38,020 nucleotides of DNA from Litorimonas sp. (GTDB lineage: Bacteria > Pseudomonadota > Alphaproteobacteria > Caulobacterales > Maricaulaceae), in assembly GCA_029936425.1 (NCBI GenBank), contig JAPYSU010000022.1:1-38020 (forward strand), written 5' to 3'. How positions within the stretch are numbered: position 1 is the first letter of the stretch; each line of letters starts with the position of its first letter. The position numbers and the translations under genes are program-made. Below, piece after piece: positions 7,606 to 15,867 of this stretch. The notes under the pieces were generated by a model, which searched no databases, was not told the origin of the DNA, and saw only the letters and a program-made list of their open reading frames with translations.

Positions 7606-8294
7606 TGGCTAAGCGATTTTATAAATCCGTTTCGACGCAGGAAAAAGAGGGGCAATTTCATATCCTTCTTGACGAGCGGGTTCTAAAAACACCGGGTAAA
7701 AAGCCTTTTTCTCTTCCGACATCAGCGCTTGCGCACGAGGTCGCAAAGGAATGGGACGCCCAGACAGAACAAATTGAACCCGCAAAAATGCCTCTCACGC
7801 GCCTTTTAAACGTGGCGCTGGAACAAACTCCAACACGGCGACCTGATTTATTGGACGAGGCGAGACGATACACCAGTACCGACCTTCTTTGTTACCGAGC
7901 TCCGAATCCGCGCATACTAGTGGAACGACAGTCCAAGGGTTGGGATGAATGGCTGGCCTGGGCAAAAACCAAAGGGGTTGATCTGATTTCAACTCAGTCT
8001 CTGATTGCCACTGTTCAGCCCGAAAGATCTTATGACGCCGTAACGGCCTATGCAGATGGTTTTGACGATATACATCTAACTCTCTTTTTACACTTCATAG
8101 CGATTTTCGGATCCGTTGTTCTGGCTATGGCCGTTATGGAAAGTCAGCTAAGCTCAGGGGAGGCATTCGATTTGTCGCGACTTGATATCGCCTATCAAAA
8201 TGAACTTTGGGGTGAGGATGAAGAAGCGGCGGAAATCGCGAATGATCTTCGCCGGGAGACGGTTCGTCTCGGAGAGATTTTGGAATTGATGTAA
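7605..8294 (+). CDS. ATP12-family F1-ATPase assembly chaperone
   Basis: The product is 229 residues. ATP12 proteins bind the F1 alpha subunit and help assemble ATP synthase; bacterial members occur mainly in alphaproteobacteria, matching the mitochondrial protein. Visible family blocks are the start KRFYKSV, the stretch AKEWDAQTEQIEPAKMPLTR, YTSTDLLCYRA, WDEWLAWA and the conserved LTLFLHFIAIFGSVVLAMAV region. No membrane segment is expected, although the last block is hydrophobic. The start forms a TAATG overlap with rluC. The rluC-ATP12 pairing is familiar in this class of bacteria. Confidence 0.92.
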   Translation: MAKRFYKSVSTQEKEGQFHILLDERVLKTPGKKPFSLPTSALAHEVAKEWDAQTEQIEPAKMPLTRLLNVALEQTPTRRPDLLDEARRYTSTDLLCYRAPNPRILVERQSKGWDEWLAWAKTKGVDLISTQSLIATVQPERSYDAVTAYADGFDDIHLTLFLHFIAIFGSVVLAMAVMESQLSSGEAFDLSRLDIAYQNELWGEDEEAAEIANDLRRETVRLGEILELM

Positions 8295-8296
8295 AA

Positions 8297-10126
8297 ATGG
8301 ACGGCAATCTTCTCCTTTCGGTTTTTATTTTTCTGGCCGCGGCTTGTGTTGTGGTGCCGATTTCAAAACTTTCCGGATTGGGGTCCGTTATCGGTTATCT
8401 CATCGCAGGTGTGATTATTGGTCCTTACGTTCTGGGGGCGATAAATGACCCGGAAACTATTTTACATTTTTCTGAATTCGGTGTGGTCATGATGCTCTTT
8501 TTGATCGGTCTAGAGCTGAAGCCGCGCCAGCTTTGGAATATGCGGATGCGGCTTATCGGACTAGGAGGTTTGCAGGTCGGGTTGACGCTGCTCCTCGTGA
8601 GCGCGGTGGCTTACTATCTGGGGCGTCCATTGGGAGAAGCCATTGTGATTGGCATGGCGCTCTCACTTTCTTCGACCGCGATATCACTCCAGATTATGCA
8701 AGATCGCGGCATGATGGGCGAAACGGCTGGGCAATCGGGGTTTTCGGTTTTATTATTTCAGGATGTGATTGTTATTGCGATGATTGCGGCTTTGCCCTTC
8801 CTCGCCGTGATGAGCGGTTTTTCTCCGACAGAAACAGAATCGCATGGGGCTGAACATTACCGGCCCGAAGGTATTTGGCTGGCGATTTCCATTTTAGGAG
8901 TTTTTGTCGGCATGATCGCGGCGGGGCGGTTGCTATTGCGTCCTATCTTTCGATTAATTGCCAAAAGTAAAGTGCGGGAAACGTTCACGGCCATGGCATT
9001 ACTCCTCGTCATTGGCGCCGCGCTCTTGATGGAATGGCTCGGACTCTCGGCGGCCTTGGGGGCTTTTATCGCGGGCGTCGTTTTAGCGGACTCGGAATAT
9101 CGACATCAGCTGGAACGCGATATTGAACCCTTTAAGGCGTTACTGCTTGGCCTGTTTTTCATCTCGGTGGGCATGTCCCTGAATTTTGTCACGCTCGGAG
9201 AACAGCCTGCCCTGATAGCCGGGATCGTTATTGGGCTGGTCGCCCTCAAATTTGGCGTGCTCTACTTTATTGGCACGGTATTTAAACTCGTACAGTCAAG
9301 CCGTGTTTTGTTTGCGGCGCTGCTTTGTCAGGCCGGAGAGTTCGGATTTGTCCTATTCCAGTTCGCGGCGCAAGAGGGGGCTCTTTCGGCCGAAATGGGC
9401 GAAATTCTAACGGCGGTGATCGCTATAACTATGGCGATAACCCCTTTGATAGTTTTGTTTTACGATAAGGTTTTAGCGCCAAAATTTGCGACTCAGTCCT
9501 TAAAAGGGGAGCCACCCCAAAACGACCACAACCCAGTTCTTATTTTGGGGTTTGGCCGCGTTGGGCAATTGGCAGGACGATTGTTGCAAACCCAAAATAT
9601 TGGGACGACCATTATCGATAATGATGGTGATCACATTGAGTTTCTGAAACAGTTTGGTCATCGCGTATATTACGGTGATGCCTCGGATGTCGATTTACTC
9701 CATATTGCAGGCGCCGCAGAGGCCAAAGTTATCGTCGTTGCAATGGATGACCGGGAAAAGGTAACCAAAGCCGTTCATCAAATAAAAGATCATTTTCCTC
9801 AGGCAAAAATCGTAGCCCGTGCAAGAAACCGAACTCATTTGTTTGATTTACTGGCCGGGGATGTGGACTTTGCCGAACGTGAGACGGCTCGCGGGAGTCT
9901 TGCCATGGGCCGAAAGGCACTTACCTTTTTAGGGTATTCAGAAGAGACTGCGATGGCTTTATCCGATAAATTTCTGGAAATGGACTTTCAACTAGCCATG
10001 GAGGCCTTCGAACATCGCGGCGATATGGATGCTCTTATTTCCCGCGCAAAAAGAGGACAAGAATTGTTGAAGGAAACCTTGTCGGGCGATGCGCAGCACC
10101 ACATCCATCCAGAAGAGAACGATTAG
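8297..10126 (+). CDS. CPA2-family K+/H+ antiporter with RCK (TrkA-N) domain, Kef-like
   Basis: The product is 609 residues. Residues 1-385 contain about 12 membrane helices of the CPA2 exchanger fold, including IGYLIAGVIIGPYVLG and the ion-binding region SVLLFQDVIVIAMIA, whose QD is typical of Kef proteins. A cytoplasmic Rossmann RCK domain starts near 412 with the nucleotide loop GFGRVGQ at about 416 and the acidic end of beta-2 in TIIDND. Kef systems export K+ and acidify the cytoplasm under electrophile stress, gated by glutathione adducts. The start lies two bases after the ATP12 stop. KefB and KefC cannot be told apart here, and no KefF/G partner is adjacent. Confidence 0.93.
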   Translation: MDGNLLLSVFIFLAAACVVVPISKLSGLGSVIGYLIAGVIIGPYVLGAINDPETILHFSEFGVVMMLFLIGLELKPRQLWNMRMRLIGLGGLQVGLTLLLVSAVAYYLGRPLGEAIVIGMALSLSSTAISLQIMQDRGMMGETAGQSGFSVLLFQDVIVIAMIAALPFLAVMSGFSPTETESHGAEHYRPEGIWLAISILGVFVGMIAAGRLLLRPIFRLIAKSKVRETFTAMALLLVIGAALLMEWLGLSAALGAFIAGVVLADSEYRHQLERDIEPFKALLLGLFFISVGMSLNFVTLGEQPALIAGIVIGLVALKFGVLYFIGTVFKLVQSSRVLFAALLCQAGEFGFVLFQFAAQEGALSAEMGEILTAVIAITMAITPLIVLFYDKVLAPKFATQSLKGEPPQNDHNPVLILGFGRVGQLAGRLLQTQNIGTTIIDNDGDHIEFLKQFGHRVYYGDASDVDLLHIAGAAEAKVIVVAMDDREKVTKAVHQIKDHFPQAKIVARARNRTHLFDLLAGDVDFAERETARGSLAMGRKALTFLGYSEETAMALSDKFLEMDFQLAMEAFEHRGDMDALISRAKRGQELLKETLSGDAQHHIHPEEND

Positions 10127-10187
10127 CTGAGTCAGGCGCGACAGTTTTGCGCTTGAAATTTTACCGTTCACCCATCAGGAGGCGGCT

Positions 10188-10697
10188 ATGATAAAACTAT
10201 TTCTCTCTCCGGCTGGCCGAATGGGGCGTCGCAATTTTTGGATTGGTGTTGTCGGATTCGTGTTGTTTGTGGCGCTTATGCAATTTATTTTGCGAACCTT
10301 GGGTCCAACATTGGCCCAATTCTTTCTTTCTCTGATCTACATCGTTTTAGTGTTTCTGATTCTTTACAGCGTTTATGGAAAGCGCCTTCATGATATAGGC
10401 CGCAGCTTTTGGCCTTTAACCGGGATGATTACTCTGACGATTTTAATTGTAATGGGTATTATGCTGGCTTTTGGCGGCGCAGAATATTTTACCGAATTTG
10501 CTCAATATGACCGAAAAGAGGATATTGATCCCACTGAAATAGAGCGTATTAAATCGGCCTATCAAGCCAGGCTTTCCAACGCCGGAAAAGTCATGGAGCC
10601 TCTGATATACTTTATCTGGGCGGCCTTCACGCTTTGGCTTGGTCTTGCCAAACCACAAAACAGAGCAAACAAATACGGCCCTATTATTTCCGGATAA
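10188..10697 (+). CDS. DUF805 inner-membrane protein
   Basis: The product is 169 residues. The DUF805 signatures are FLSPAGRMGRRNFWIG at the start and KRLHDIGRSFWP in the middle, among four hydrophobic segments. DUF805 proteins are small membrane proteins without an established function. A charged insert (QYDRKEDIDPTEIERIKS, about 107-124) separates the third and fourth spans. The start ATG 10188 has a strong AGGAGG site. A second DUF805 gene of equal length follows after 73 bases, but the two share only the signature residues, so they are old paralogues. Confidence 0.88.
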   Translation: MIKLFLSPAGRMGRRNFWIGVVGFVLFVALMQFILRTLGPTLAQFFLSLIYIVLVFLILYSVYGKRLHDIGRSFWPLTGMITLTILIVMGIMLAFGGAEYFTEFAQYDRKEDIDPTEIERIKSAYQARLSNAGKVMEPLIYFIWAAFTLWLGLAKPQNRANKYGPIISG

Positions 10698-10734
10698 TTT
10701 CCAAAATAGCTTGATTTTTTTTAATTCTCTGCCA

Positions 10735-10770
10735 CTCTCTTATTGTTAAACAACAAGAGGGAGAGTTTTT
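10735..10770 (+). promoter_or_regulatory. Stem-loop with T-run that covers the ribosome site of the next gene
   Basis: Arms CTCTC (10735-10739) and GAGAG (10761-10765), plus TTGTT (10743-10747) and AACAA (10752-10756), can pair around an AAAC loop, with an internal loop between the two helices. Five Ts follow and run directly into ATG 10771. The right arm holds the only purine-rich ribosome site. It could be a weak terminator, a structure that limits translation, or both. Confidence 0.4.
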
Positions 10771-11280
10771 ATGGGTAATTTATTGTTTTCGCCATCAGGG
10801 CGTGTGGGGCCTGCACCCTTCATGAAAGGGGCGACAATCCTGATTGTTATCGGGTTTATATTATCAATTTTGCCTGCACTTAGTGCAGCCCTAGGCATGT
10901 TGGGAATTATTGGTATTGTTTTATGGTGGTGTTGGATCGTGTTGTGGATCAAACGATACCATGATGGCGGCAAATCCGGATGGATGTGTCTTGTGCCGAT
11001 TATTGTGTTTATCATAGCCTCAATTGTTATCAGTCTGGTTTTACAGCCTATGTTCATTGATCCGGAATTCGCAGCCAGATCCGAAGAAGCGGCAGCCTCG
11101 GGCGATTTTGGCGCGGTTATGGAGATGGCGATGTCAGGGGGCGGCGTTTCCAAAGCCGGGATATTCATCCTCGCTCTTGTGAACGCAGTTGTGGCGTATC
11201 TAGTGGCGTTTGTTTTCAATAACATGATCAAAAGCGATCCGCATGACAATCAATTCGGTCCGGCTACGCCTAGCATGTAG
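10771..11280 (+). CDS. DUF805 inner-membrane protein, second paralogue
   Basis: The product is 169 residues. The start LLFSPSGRVGPAPFMKG and the segment IKRYHDGGKSGWMCLVP are the DUF805 signatures. Hydrophobic stretches near 20-58, 70-92 and 130-150 give about four membrane spans, and an Ala/Glu-rich acidic loop lies at about 97-120. No function is known for the family. The start ATG 10771 follows a possible hairpin that pairs with its ribosome site. A strong terminator follows the gene, shared with the converging lipB. Confidence 0.87.
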   Translation: MGNLLFSPSGRVGPAPFMKGATILIVIGFILSILPALSAALGMLGIIGIVLWWCWIVLWIKRYHDGGKSGWMCLVPIIVFIIASIVISLVLQPMFIDPEFAARSEEAAASGDFGAVMEMAMSGGGVSKAGIFILALVNAVVAYLVAFVFNNMIKSDPHDNQFGPATPSM

Positions 11281-11302
11281 TCCCGCCAAAAAATGAAAAT
11301 GA

Positions 11303-11330
11303 AACCGTCCTTTCAAAGGGCGGTTTTTTT
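11303..11330 (+). terminator. Rho-independent terminator between DUF805 and lipB
   Basis: AACCGTCCTTT and AAAGGGCGGTT pair with one G-U wobble around a tiny loop and are followed by seven or more Ts. The reverse strand also reads A-rich then hairpin, so it may act on both converging genes. It reaches the last bases of lipB. Confidence 0.85.
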
Positions 11331-11997
11331 ATGCTTGTTTTTCAATCGGGCTGAAGAACCGGGCGAAATGTTTTTCAAGCGCCTGATCCAGATCAGACAT
11401 TTTTGCGGTCTTTCCTAAATCCTGCAGGCTTGTCACGCCATGTTCTGTAATGCCGCAAGGTACAATCCCGCCAAAATGGGATAGATCGGGATTCAGGTTT
11501 ATGGAAATGCCGTGGAAGCTCACCCATTTTTTTAGGCGCACTCCTATGGCCGCAATTTTTTCTTCGCGGCCATCCTCTCGAACCACCCAGACACCCACAC
11601 GTCCGCAGCGCCGCTCAGCTTTGACGTCAAACTCGGCGAGCGTGTCGATAATCCACTGCTCTAGAGTGCGAACAAAGACAGAAACATCCCGTCCGCGTTT
11701 TCTCAGGTCCAGCATGACATATCCAACCCGCTGGCCCGGACCGTGATAAGTATATTGGCCGCCGCGACCGGTTTCGAAAACCTCAAATCGGCTGGCATCT
11801 ACAAGGTCGCTCGGATTAGCGCTCGTGCCGGCTGTGTAGAGCGGGGGGTGCTGCAATAGCCAAACCTGCTCCTGCGCGCCATTGACGGCAATGTCGAGCG
11901 CGGCCTCTTTCATATAGTCATGGGCAAGAGGATAAGGCGTGAGGTCATCACTCACGCGCCAGAGGACGGGCTCAGGGCTGTAGATTTTATCGCTCAT
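11329..11997 (-). CDS. lipB: Octanoyl-[acyl-carrier protein]:protein N-octanoyltransferase
   Basis: The product is 222 residues. LipB moves octanoate from acyl carrier protein to lipoyl domains, the first step of lipoate synthesis; LipA then adds sulfur. Visible family blocks are GGQYTYHGPGQRVGY (79-93), the catalytic Lys K148 in EEKIAAIGVR, the block WVSFHGISINLNPDL and the catalytic Cys C181 in IVPCGI. Length and order are normal. The start ATG 11997 reads MSDKIYSPEP. The gene converges with the second DUF805 gene and shares its terminator. Confidence 0.96.
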   Translation of the reverse strand: MSDKIYSPEPVLWRVSDDLTPYPLAHDYMKEAALDIAVNGAQEQVWLLQHPPLYTAGTSANPSDLVDASRFEVFETGRGGQYTYHGPGQRVGYVMLDLRKRGRDVSVFVRTLEQWIIDTLAEFDVKAERRCGRVGVWVVREDGREEKIAAIGVRLKKWVSFHGISINLNPDLSHFGGIVPCGITEHGVTSLQDLGKTAKMSDLDQALEKHFARFFSPIEKQA

Positions 11998-12147
11998 GTG
12001 CTAAGATATGCCACAACTACCAAAGGGATGCGCGGCAAAAGTTCAGCCCCGCAATGGCATTCGGCAGCAGAGGAAAAGTTGTAAATTGCCTGTCGATAGG
12101 GCTTTTCTTTTTCCGGCAGCGCCGCTATACGGCGCCTTCCTCAAAGT

Positions 12148-12234
12148 GCGGCTGTGGCGGAATTGGTAGACGCGCAGCGTTGAGGTCGCTGTCCGGTAAC
12201 ACGGGTGGAAGTTCGAGTCTTCTCAGCCGCACCA
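12148..12234 (+). tRNA. tRNA-Leu (anticodon GAG)
   Basis: The acceptor stem GCGGCTG pairs with CAGCCGC, the discriminator is A (12231), and CCA is encoded at 12232-12234. The D-arm is TGGCGGAATTGGTAGACGC. The anticodon stem is CAGCG/CGCTG with loop TTGAGGT, giving anticodon GAG for CUC/CUU. A long variable arm (GTCCGGTAACACGGGT) and T-arm GTTCGAGTC complete a class II leucine tRNA. Confidence 0.97.
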
Positions 12235-12294
12235 TTTGGAAATTCACAAATATCATAACCTTAATATAAGTCTTCGCAGCGTGCTTTGATAGTA

Positions 12295-13746
12295 TCATTG
12301 AAGCTTCATTGTGCCGTCATCAATTGGGTGCTTTAGCATAAGTTTCTTATCAGTTTTGTAGTCTTGAAGGTTCAGCCAAGGGTGTTTGTTACCTTGACTG
12401 GGAAGCTTATCCATTACCCGTTGTAAATATCCAGCCTGGAAGTCTATCCAAGGCCTTCTGGACATGTTTTCAGGCGCGATGGGAGTGGCCCGCAAATATC
12501 CGTTATCTTTCATGTGAGATACAAGGCGTATCGCGTATTGAGAAATGAGATCTGCGCGTAGGGTCCATGAGGCATTCGTATAGCCAAAGACTGAAATCAT
12601 ATTAGGCACGCCCGAATACATCATCCCTTTATAGCCAAATTTTTCTGATATCGAGATAGGTTCATCATCAATCTTAAACTTAGCTCCGCCGTTAAAAATA
12701 ACGTCCAGGCCTGTTGCCGTAATAATGACGTCGGCTTCTATCATTTTGCCCGACTTTAATTTAATGCCACCTTGCGTAAAGCGGTCAATATGGTCTGTGA
12801 CGACAGTGGCTTTATCATCCCGGATGACGTTAAAGAGATCCCCGTCCGGAATTATACAGACGCGTTGATCCCAGGGGGCGTAATCAGGATTGAAATGTTG
12901 GTCGACGGGGTAGTCAGGCCCCAAGGCCGCGATTGTTTTCTTGCGAAACCATTCCCTGGCTTTTTGTGGGTTTTTTCGAGCCCTGCTATACATTTTACGG
13001 GCTATCCAGATGTTTTTAGCCCGATTAATTTTATAAGCGATCTTCTCGGGCAGCAGAGCTCGGAAAAAATTTCCGACTCTATCTTTGGCGGGAATAGAGG
13101 CAATGTAGCTTGGTGACCGTTGCAGCATCGTGACATGGCCGGCTATTTTGGCCATTTCAGGGATGAGCGTAACGGCTGTTGCCCCAGATCCAATCACCAC
13201 AACTTTCTTCCCAGAGCAGTCAAAATGTTCTGGCCAGTGTTGCGGGTGAATAATTTCGCCCTCGAAATTGTCTCGACCTTCAAAATGGGGGGTGTAGCCC
13301 TTTTTATAGTTGTAATAACCAGCGGCGGATAGAACTATGCGCGTACGCAATTTTCGTACATTGCCTGTCTCCGCATCGGTTATGGTCAGCGTCCAGACAT
13401 CTGTATCACTTGAAAAATTCATTTCGGTGACTTTGGAGTTGAACTGGATGAGTCGCGTGATGTCATATTCATTTGCGACGGTTTCAATATATTCACGAAT
13501 GCTTGTTCCGTCGGCCAAGGTTTTGTCGCCGACCCAGGGACGGAAGTTGTAACCGAGCGTCAGCATATCGGAATCTGAACGTATGCCGGGATATCGAAAT
13601 AAATCCCAAGTCCCGCCTATGGCTTCGCGGGATTCGATGATCGCAATTTTATTGTCAGGGAATTCTGTGCGATAACGACAGGCCGCGCCAATTCCGGACA
13701 GTCCGGCGCCGATAATGACCATGTCATAAAGGTCGTTCTCACTCAT
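12295..13746 (-). CDS. Flavin-dependent monooxygenase, Baeyer-Villiger type
   Basis: The product is 483 residues. The N-terminal FAD-binding Rossmann motif is GAGLSG at 13-18, followed by the usual IGGTWDLFRYPGIRSDSD segment. The Baeyer-Villiger fingerprint FxGxxxHxxxWP is complete as FEGEIIHPQHWP at 161-172. The NADPH Rossmann motif GSGATA is at 186-191, and a DVIITATG motif appears later. These enzymes insert oxygen next to a ketone, or oxidise N or S, using NADPH and O2. The substrate is unknown. I chose ATG 13746, preceded by GGA, over TTG 13758. The 2OG-oxygenase gene ends 36 bases upstream on the same strand, so they may be one operon. Confidence 0.9.
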   Translation of the reverse strand: MSENDLYDMVIIGAGLSGIGAACRYRTEFPDNKIAIIESREAIGGTWDLFRYPGIRSDSDMLTLGYNFRPWVGDKTLADGTSIREYIETVANEYDITRLIQFNSKVTEMNFSSDTDVWTLTITDAETGNVRKLRTRIVLSAAGYYNYKKGYTPHFEGRDNFEGEIIHPQHWPEHFDCSGKKVVVIGSGATAVTLIPEMAKIAGHVTMLQRSPSYIASIPAKDRVGNFFRALLPEKIAYKINRAKNIWIARKMYSRARKNPQKAREWFRKKTIAALGPDYPVDQHFNPDYAPWDQRVCIIPDGDLFNVIRDDKATVVTDHIDRFTQGGIKLKSGKMIEADVIITATGLDVIFNGGAKFKIDDEPISISEKFGYKGMMYSGVPNMISVFGYTNASWTLRADLISQYAIRLVSHMKDNGYLRATPIAPENMSRRPWIDFQAGYLQRVMDKLPSQGNKHPWLNLQDYKTDKKLMLKHPIDDGTMKLQ

Positions 13747-13782
13747 TTGCTGTTCCAAGGATAAAGTAACTATTCTTCACGG

Positions 13783-14784
13783 CTATTGAGGGAGGGGGCC
13801 GCTACGGATCCATTGAGAGAAAAGCCATTTCTCACCCCGGATTGGCGGTAAGCCTGCATGAAGGGTTTGCGGATCAGGTTGGCCATTCAAATCAACATTT
13901 GCAAATAAAAGGGCGCCGCCCTTATCACACCGGAATTTTTGACCTATTTTCGGAAAGGAGGTTTCGGCTCCCTCGAAATCCTGATTCAGATAGATAAGGC
14001 ATGTCGCAAGGCGTTGGCCAAATTTTCGCATATCCGCCGCATGGGCCGCTTTGGTTGGGTCAAGATAGTCGTAATGTGGGTGAAATTGTTCGCCGATTTT
14101 GTAATGCATAACCATAGAGTTCTCCATCGTATACATCGGGACAATCGCGATCTTTGAAATACGCGTTTGGATTAAGAGTAGAATAAGATCCAGATCCAGA
14201 AGACCGAAGCTCACAGACGAATTGGTTCTCGCCTCGCTTTCTTTCCCTTCGGTGGCGGTGTCGTCATATGTACGCGCTCGGGCGAGCTTGGGGCGCGCCA
14301 GGTCAATCATCCAATCGCAGAAACGCTCTGGCAAAAAATTATCAAACTTGCGAATGCGGGGCGCTTCACAGAGACTTTGTTTCTCAGGGATTTGCAACAA
14401 GGACTCGACGTTAATTCGCGCTCGTAACTCACGTATATCTGCCTTTCTGGCGTCCCACACCCCATTCTCATTCGGAGAGTTTGCAAGAATTGAAAGTTGC
14501 CGAGAAGCTGGTTGCCATTCGAGCGACGCAGACAATGCCAGATAATCAAGTGCTTGATTCCAGTCCTGTTCGCCCATTACTCCGGAAGCAAACATTATAG
14601 CGACAAATTCGGCGGCTTCCCCATTTCCTGCTTCCATCGCCTGTTTTAAAAATGTTTGGCCGTCCTGAACGCATTTGGAGGATTTTGGCGCGGCGATGAG
14701 ACGTTTGCCAACAGTGGTCATTGCTTGAATGTCACCGCGCGAAGCCGCTGTTCTCAAAGCCCCTAATTCTTCGTTTGTACTCAA
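13783..14784 (-). CDS. Prolyl-4-hydroxylase-like 2OG-Fe(II) oxygenase with Sel1-type N-terminus
   Basis: The product is 333 residues. Residues 5-100 look like Sel1/TPR-like helical repeats (GNGEAAEFVAIMFASG, DWNQALDYLALSAS). Residues about 145-328 form the prolyl 4-hydroxylase alpha-subunit type oxygenase: iron ligands H237 and D239 (HPHYDYLD), distal ligand H309 (TLHAGLP), and K319 for 2-oxoglutarate (GEKWLFSQW). The family hydroxylates prolines or other protein side chains. The N-terminal repeats suggest a protein substrate, but this is inference. The start is TTG 14784 with AGGA at a good distance. It is the first gene of a probable two-gene unit with the monooxygenase. Confidence 0.88.
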   Translation of the reverse strand: MSTNEELGALRTAASRGDIQAMTTVGKRLIAAPKSSKCVQDGQTFLKQAMEAGNGEAAEFVAIMFASGVMGEQDWNQALDYLALSASLEWQPASRQLSILANSPNENGVWDARKADIRELRARINVESLLQIPEKQSLCEAPRIRKFDNFLPERFCDWMIDLARPKLARARTYDDTATEGKESEARTNSSVSFGLLDLDLILLLIQTRISKIAIVPMYTMENSMVMHYKIGEQFHPHYDYLDPTKAAHAADMRKFGQRLATCLIYLNQDFEGAETSFPKIGQKFRCDKGGALLFANVDLNGQPDPQTLHAGLPPIRGEKWLFSQWIRSGPLPQ

Positions 14785-15169
14785 GCTTTTTCCTAAATGC
14801 GCTGTGACTGTGCTACGTTGGTTCTATTCATGAACTAATTTGCTTAGATGAACTTTATAGACAGGAGTGCTAATCTATCAACGAATAACTGGTTATTCTC
14901 TCCTGCTCTCAAATGTCGAGAGATTCTTATGGGTTAATTAGCTATTCTGCAAAGATAGATATTTTGACATAATCCAGACGTAAAGCTCTAAAATATATTA
15001 TTAGTTTCAATGGGTTAGGGTTATTATGATATATTTAAAACAGTTTCTTGACAGAAATGTAACAAATAGTGTAACAAAACTGTCATAGAGGTTAGGCTAA
15101 CGATGTGTAGGCCAACGGCGCATGTTTGCAGTCTAAAAAACGTTGGTGATGTTCAAAAAGGAGATCACC
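14785..15169. promoter_or_regulatory. AT-rich intergenic region between divergent units
   Basis: This 385-base stretch is much richer in A and T than its surroundings. It separates the minus-strand oxygenase from the plus-strand TPR gene and should hold both promoters. Its right part contains the Pho-type array listed separately and a strong site AAGGAG before ATG 15170. I saw no coding sequence or RNA gene in the rest. Confidence 0.55.
15046..15086 (+). promoter_or_regulatory. Pho-box-like array upstream of the TPR gene
   Basis: Four 7-base units read TCTTGAC (15046), ATGTAAC (15057), GTGTAAC (15069) and CTGTCAT (15080). Their start-to-start spacing is 11, 12 and 11, with A/T-rich spacers. 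All share T at position 4 and A at position 6, and the last matches the PhoB consensus CTGTCAT exactly. PhoB is known to bind such repeats spaced by 11 bp. Regulation by PhoB is inferred. Confidence 0.6.
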
Positions 15170-15727
15170 ATGAGAAACATCCTAATTTCCACAGTCTTTG
15201 TGGCATCAATCAGCGCTGCCCCGGCATTTGCTGGTAATTTCGAGTCAAATCATGTCGTCGTATCAAACGCGGATCAGAATATTCAACTCTGTATGGGGTC
15301 GGATATAGACGCGGCGCCGAGTAAAGCTATTCGCGCTTGCACAAAGGCCTATAGAGCTTCAATTCCGAATTATGACGTAAAATCAGATATTCTGACACGT
15401 CGAGGCTGGTTACAACTTTCTAATGGAGAGTATGACAGAGCGTCACGGGATTTTAAATCCGCTGCAAAGCTTAACAATGTCAATGAAATTGCTTATCTCG
15501 GTGAAGGCTTCACAGCGATGATGCGGCAGGATTATGCTAAAGCGATTGATTATTTCAATGATTGCATGACTCATAATGACGCCGCTCCGCTTGCCTATTA
15601 TGGTTTGGGCATGACCAAAGAGCTGACTGGCGATATAGCTGGCGCTCTCGAAGCGTACAAGCAGGCTGCGGATATGCGTCCTGACTGGAATGCTCCGCGC
15701 GAAGAATTGTTGCGTATCAAAGCCTAA
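15170..15727 (+). CDS. Secreted tetratricopeptide-repeat protein
   Basis: The product is 185 residues. A clear signal peptide (MRNILISTVFVASISAAPAFAG) predicts a periplasmic or exported protein. Three TPR-like repeats span about 66-180; the best is PLAYYGLGMTKELTGDIAG followed by ALEAYKQAADMRPDW. Two cysteines (QLCMG and RACTK) near the N-terminus could form a disulfide. I chose ATG 15170 because of the strong AAGGAGATC site; an in-frame ATG at 15143 lies before that site. A Pho-box-like array lies upstream and a terminator follows, so it is monocistronic. It probably works as a protein-binding helper; its partner is unknown, with the next-door lipoprotein or receptor as candidates. Confidence 0.85.
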   Translation: MRNILISTVFVASISAAPAFAGNFESNHVVVSNADQNIQLCMGSDIDAAPSKAIRACTKAYRASIPNYDVKSDILTRRGWLQLSNGEYDRASRDFKSAAKLNNVNEIAYLGEGFTAMMRQDYAKAIDYFNDCMTHNDAAPLAYYGLGMTKELTGDIAGALEAYKQAADMRPDWNAPREELLRIKA

Positions 15728-15758
15728 ATTAAAGTCCACTGATTTTGATTTTCATTAG

Positions 15759-15785
15759 CCAGCCGGATCACCGGCTGGTTTTTTT
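15759..15785 (+). terminator. Rho-independent terminator of the TPR gene
   Basis: CCAGCCGG (15759-15766) and CCGGCTGG (15771-15778) form a perfect 8-bp stem with loop ATCA, followed by seven Ts. The next Pho-type array begins within the T-run. Confidence 0.92.
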
Positions 15786-15867
15786 ATGACAGTTCTGTCA
15801 AAAAACCATAACCATATCGTCACGTAAGTTTTACTAAATTGGCATAATAGCATTACTTGCCTGTCAT
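15784..15867 (+). promoter_or_regulatory. Eight-unit Pho-box-like array upstream of the lipoprotein gene
   Basis: Eight 7-base units start at 15784, 15795, 15806, 15817, 15828, 15839, 15850 and 15861, exactly 11 bp apart: TTATGAC, CTGTCAA, CCATAAC, TCGTCAC, GTTTTAC, TTGGCAT, GCATTAC, CTGTCAT. Position 6 is A in all eight, position 4 is T in seven and position 7 is C or T in seven. Spacers are mostly A/T. TATTAC at 15867-15872 lies 10 bp after the seventh unit, the usual distance from a Pho box to a -10 element. PhoB binding is inferred. Confidence 0.65.

Noticed and set aside
10746..11249. Long minus-strand frame over the second DUF805 gene
   Set aside because: The plus-strand protein has clear DUF805 motifs and membrane spans; the minus frame has no ribosome site or recognisable domain.
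12148..12234. tRNA-Leu as attachment site of an integrated element
   Set aside because: I found no direct repeat of the tRNA 3' end downstream and no integrase in the window.
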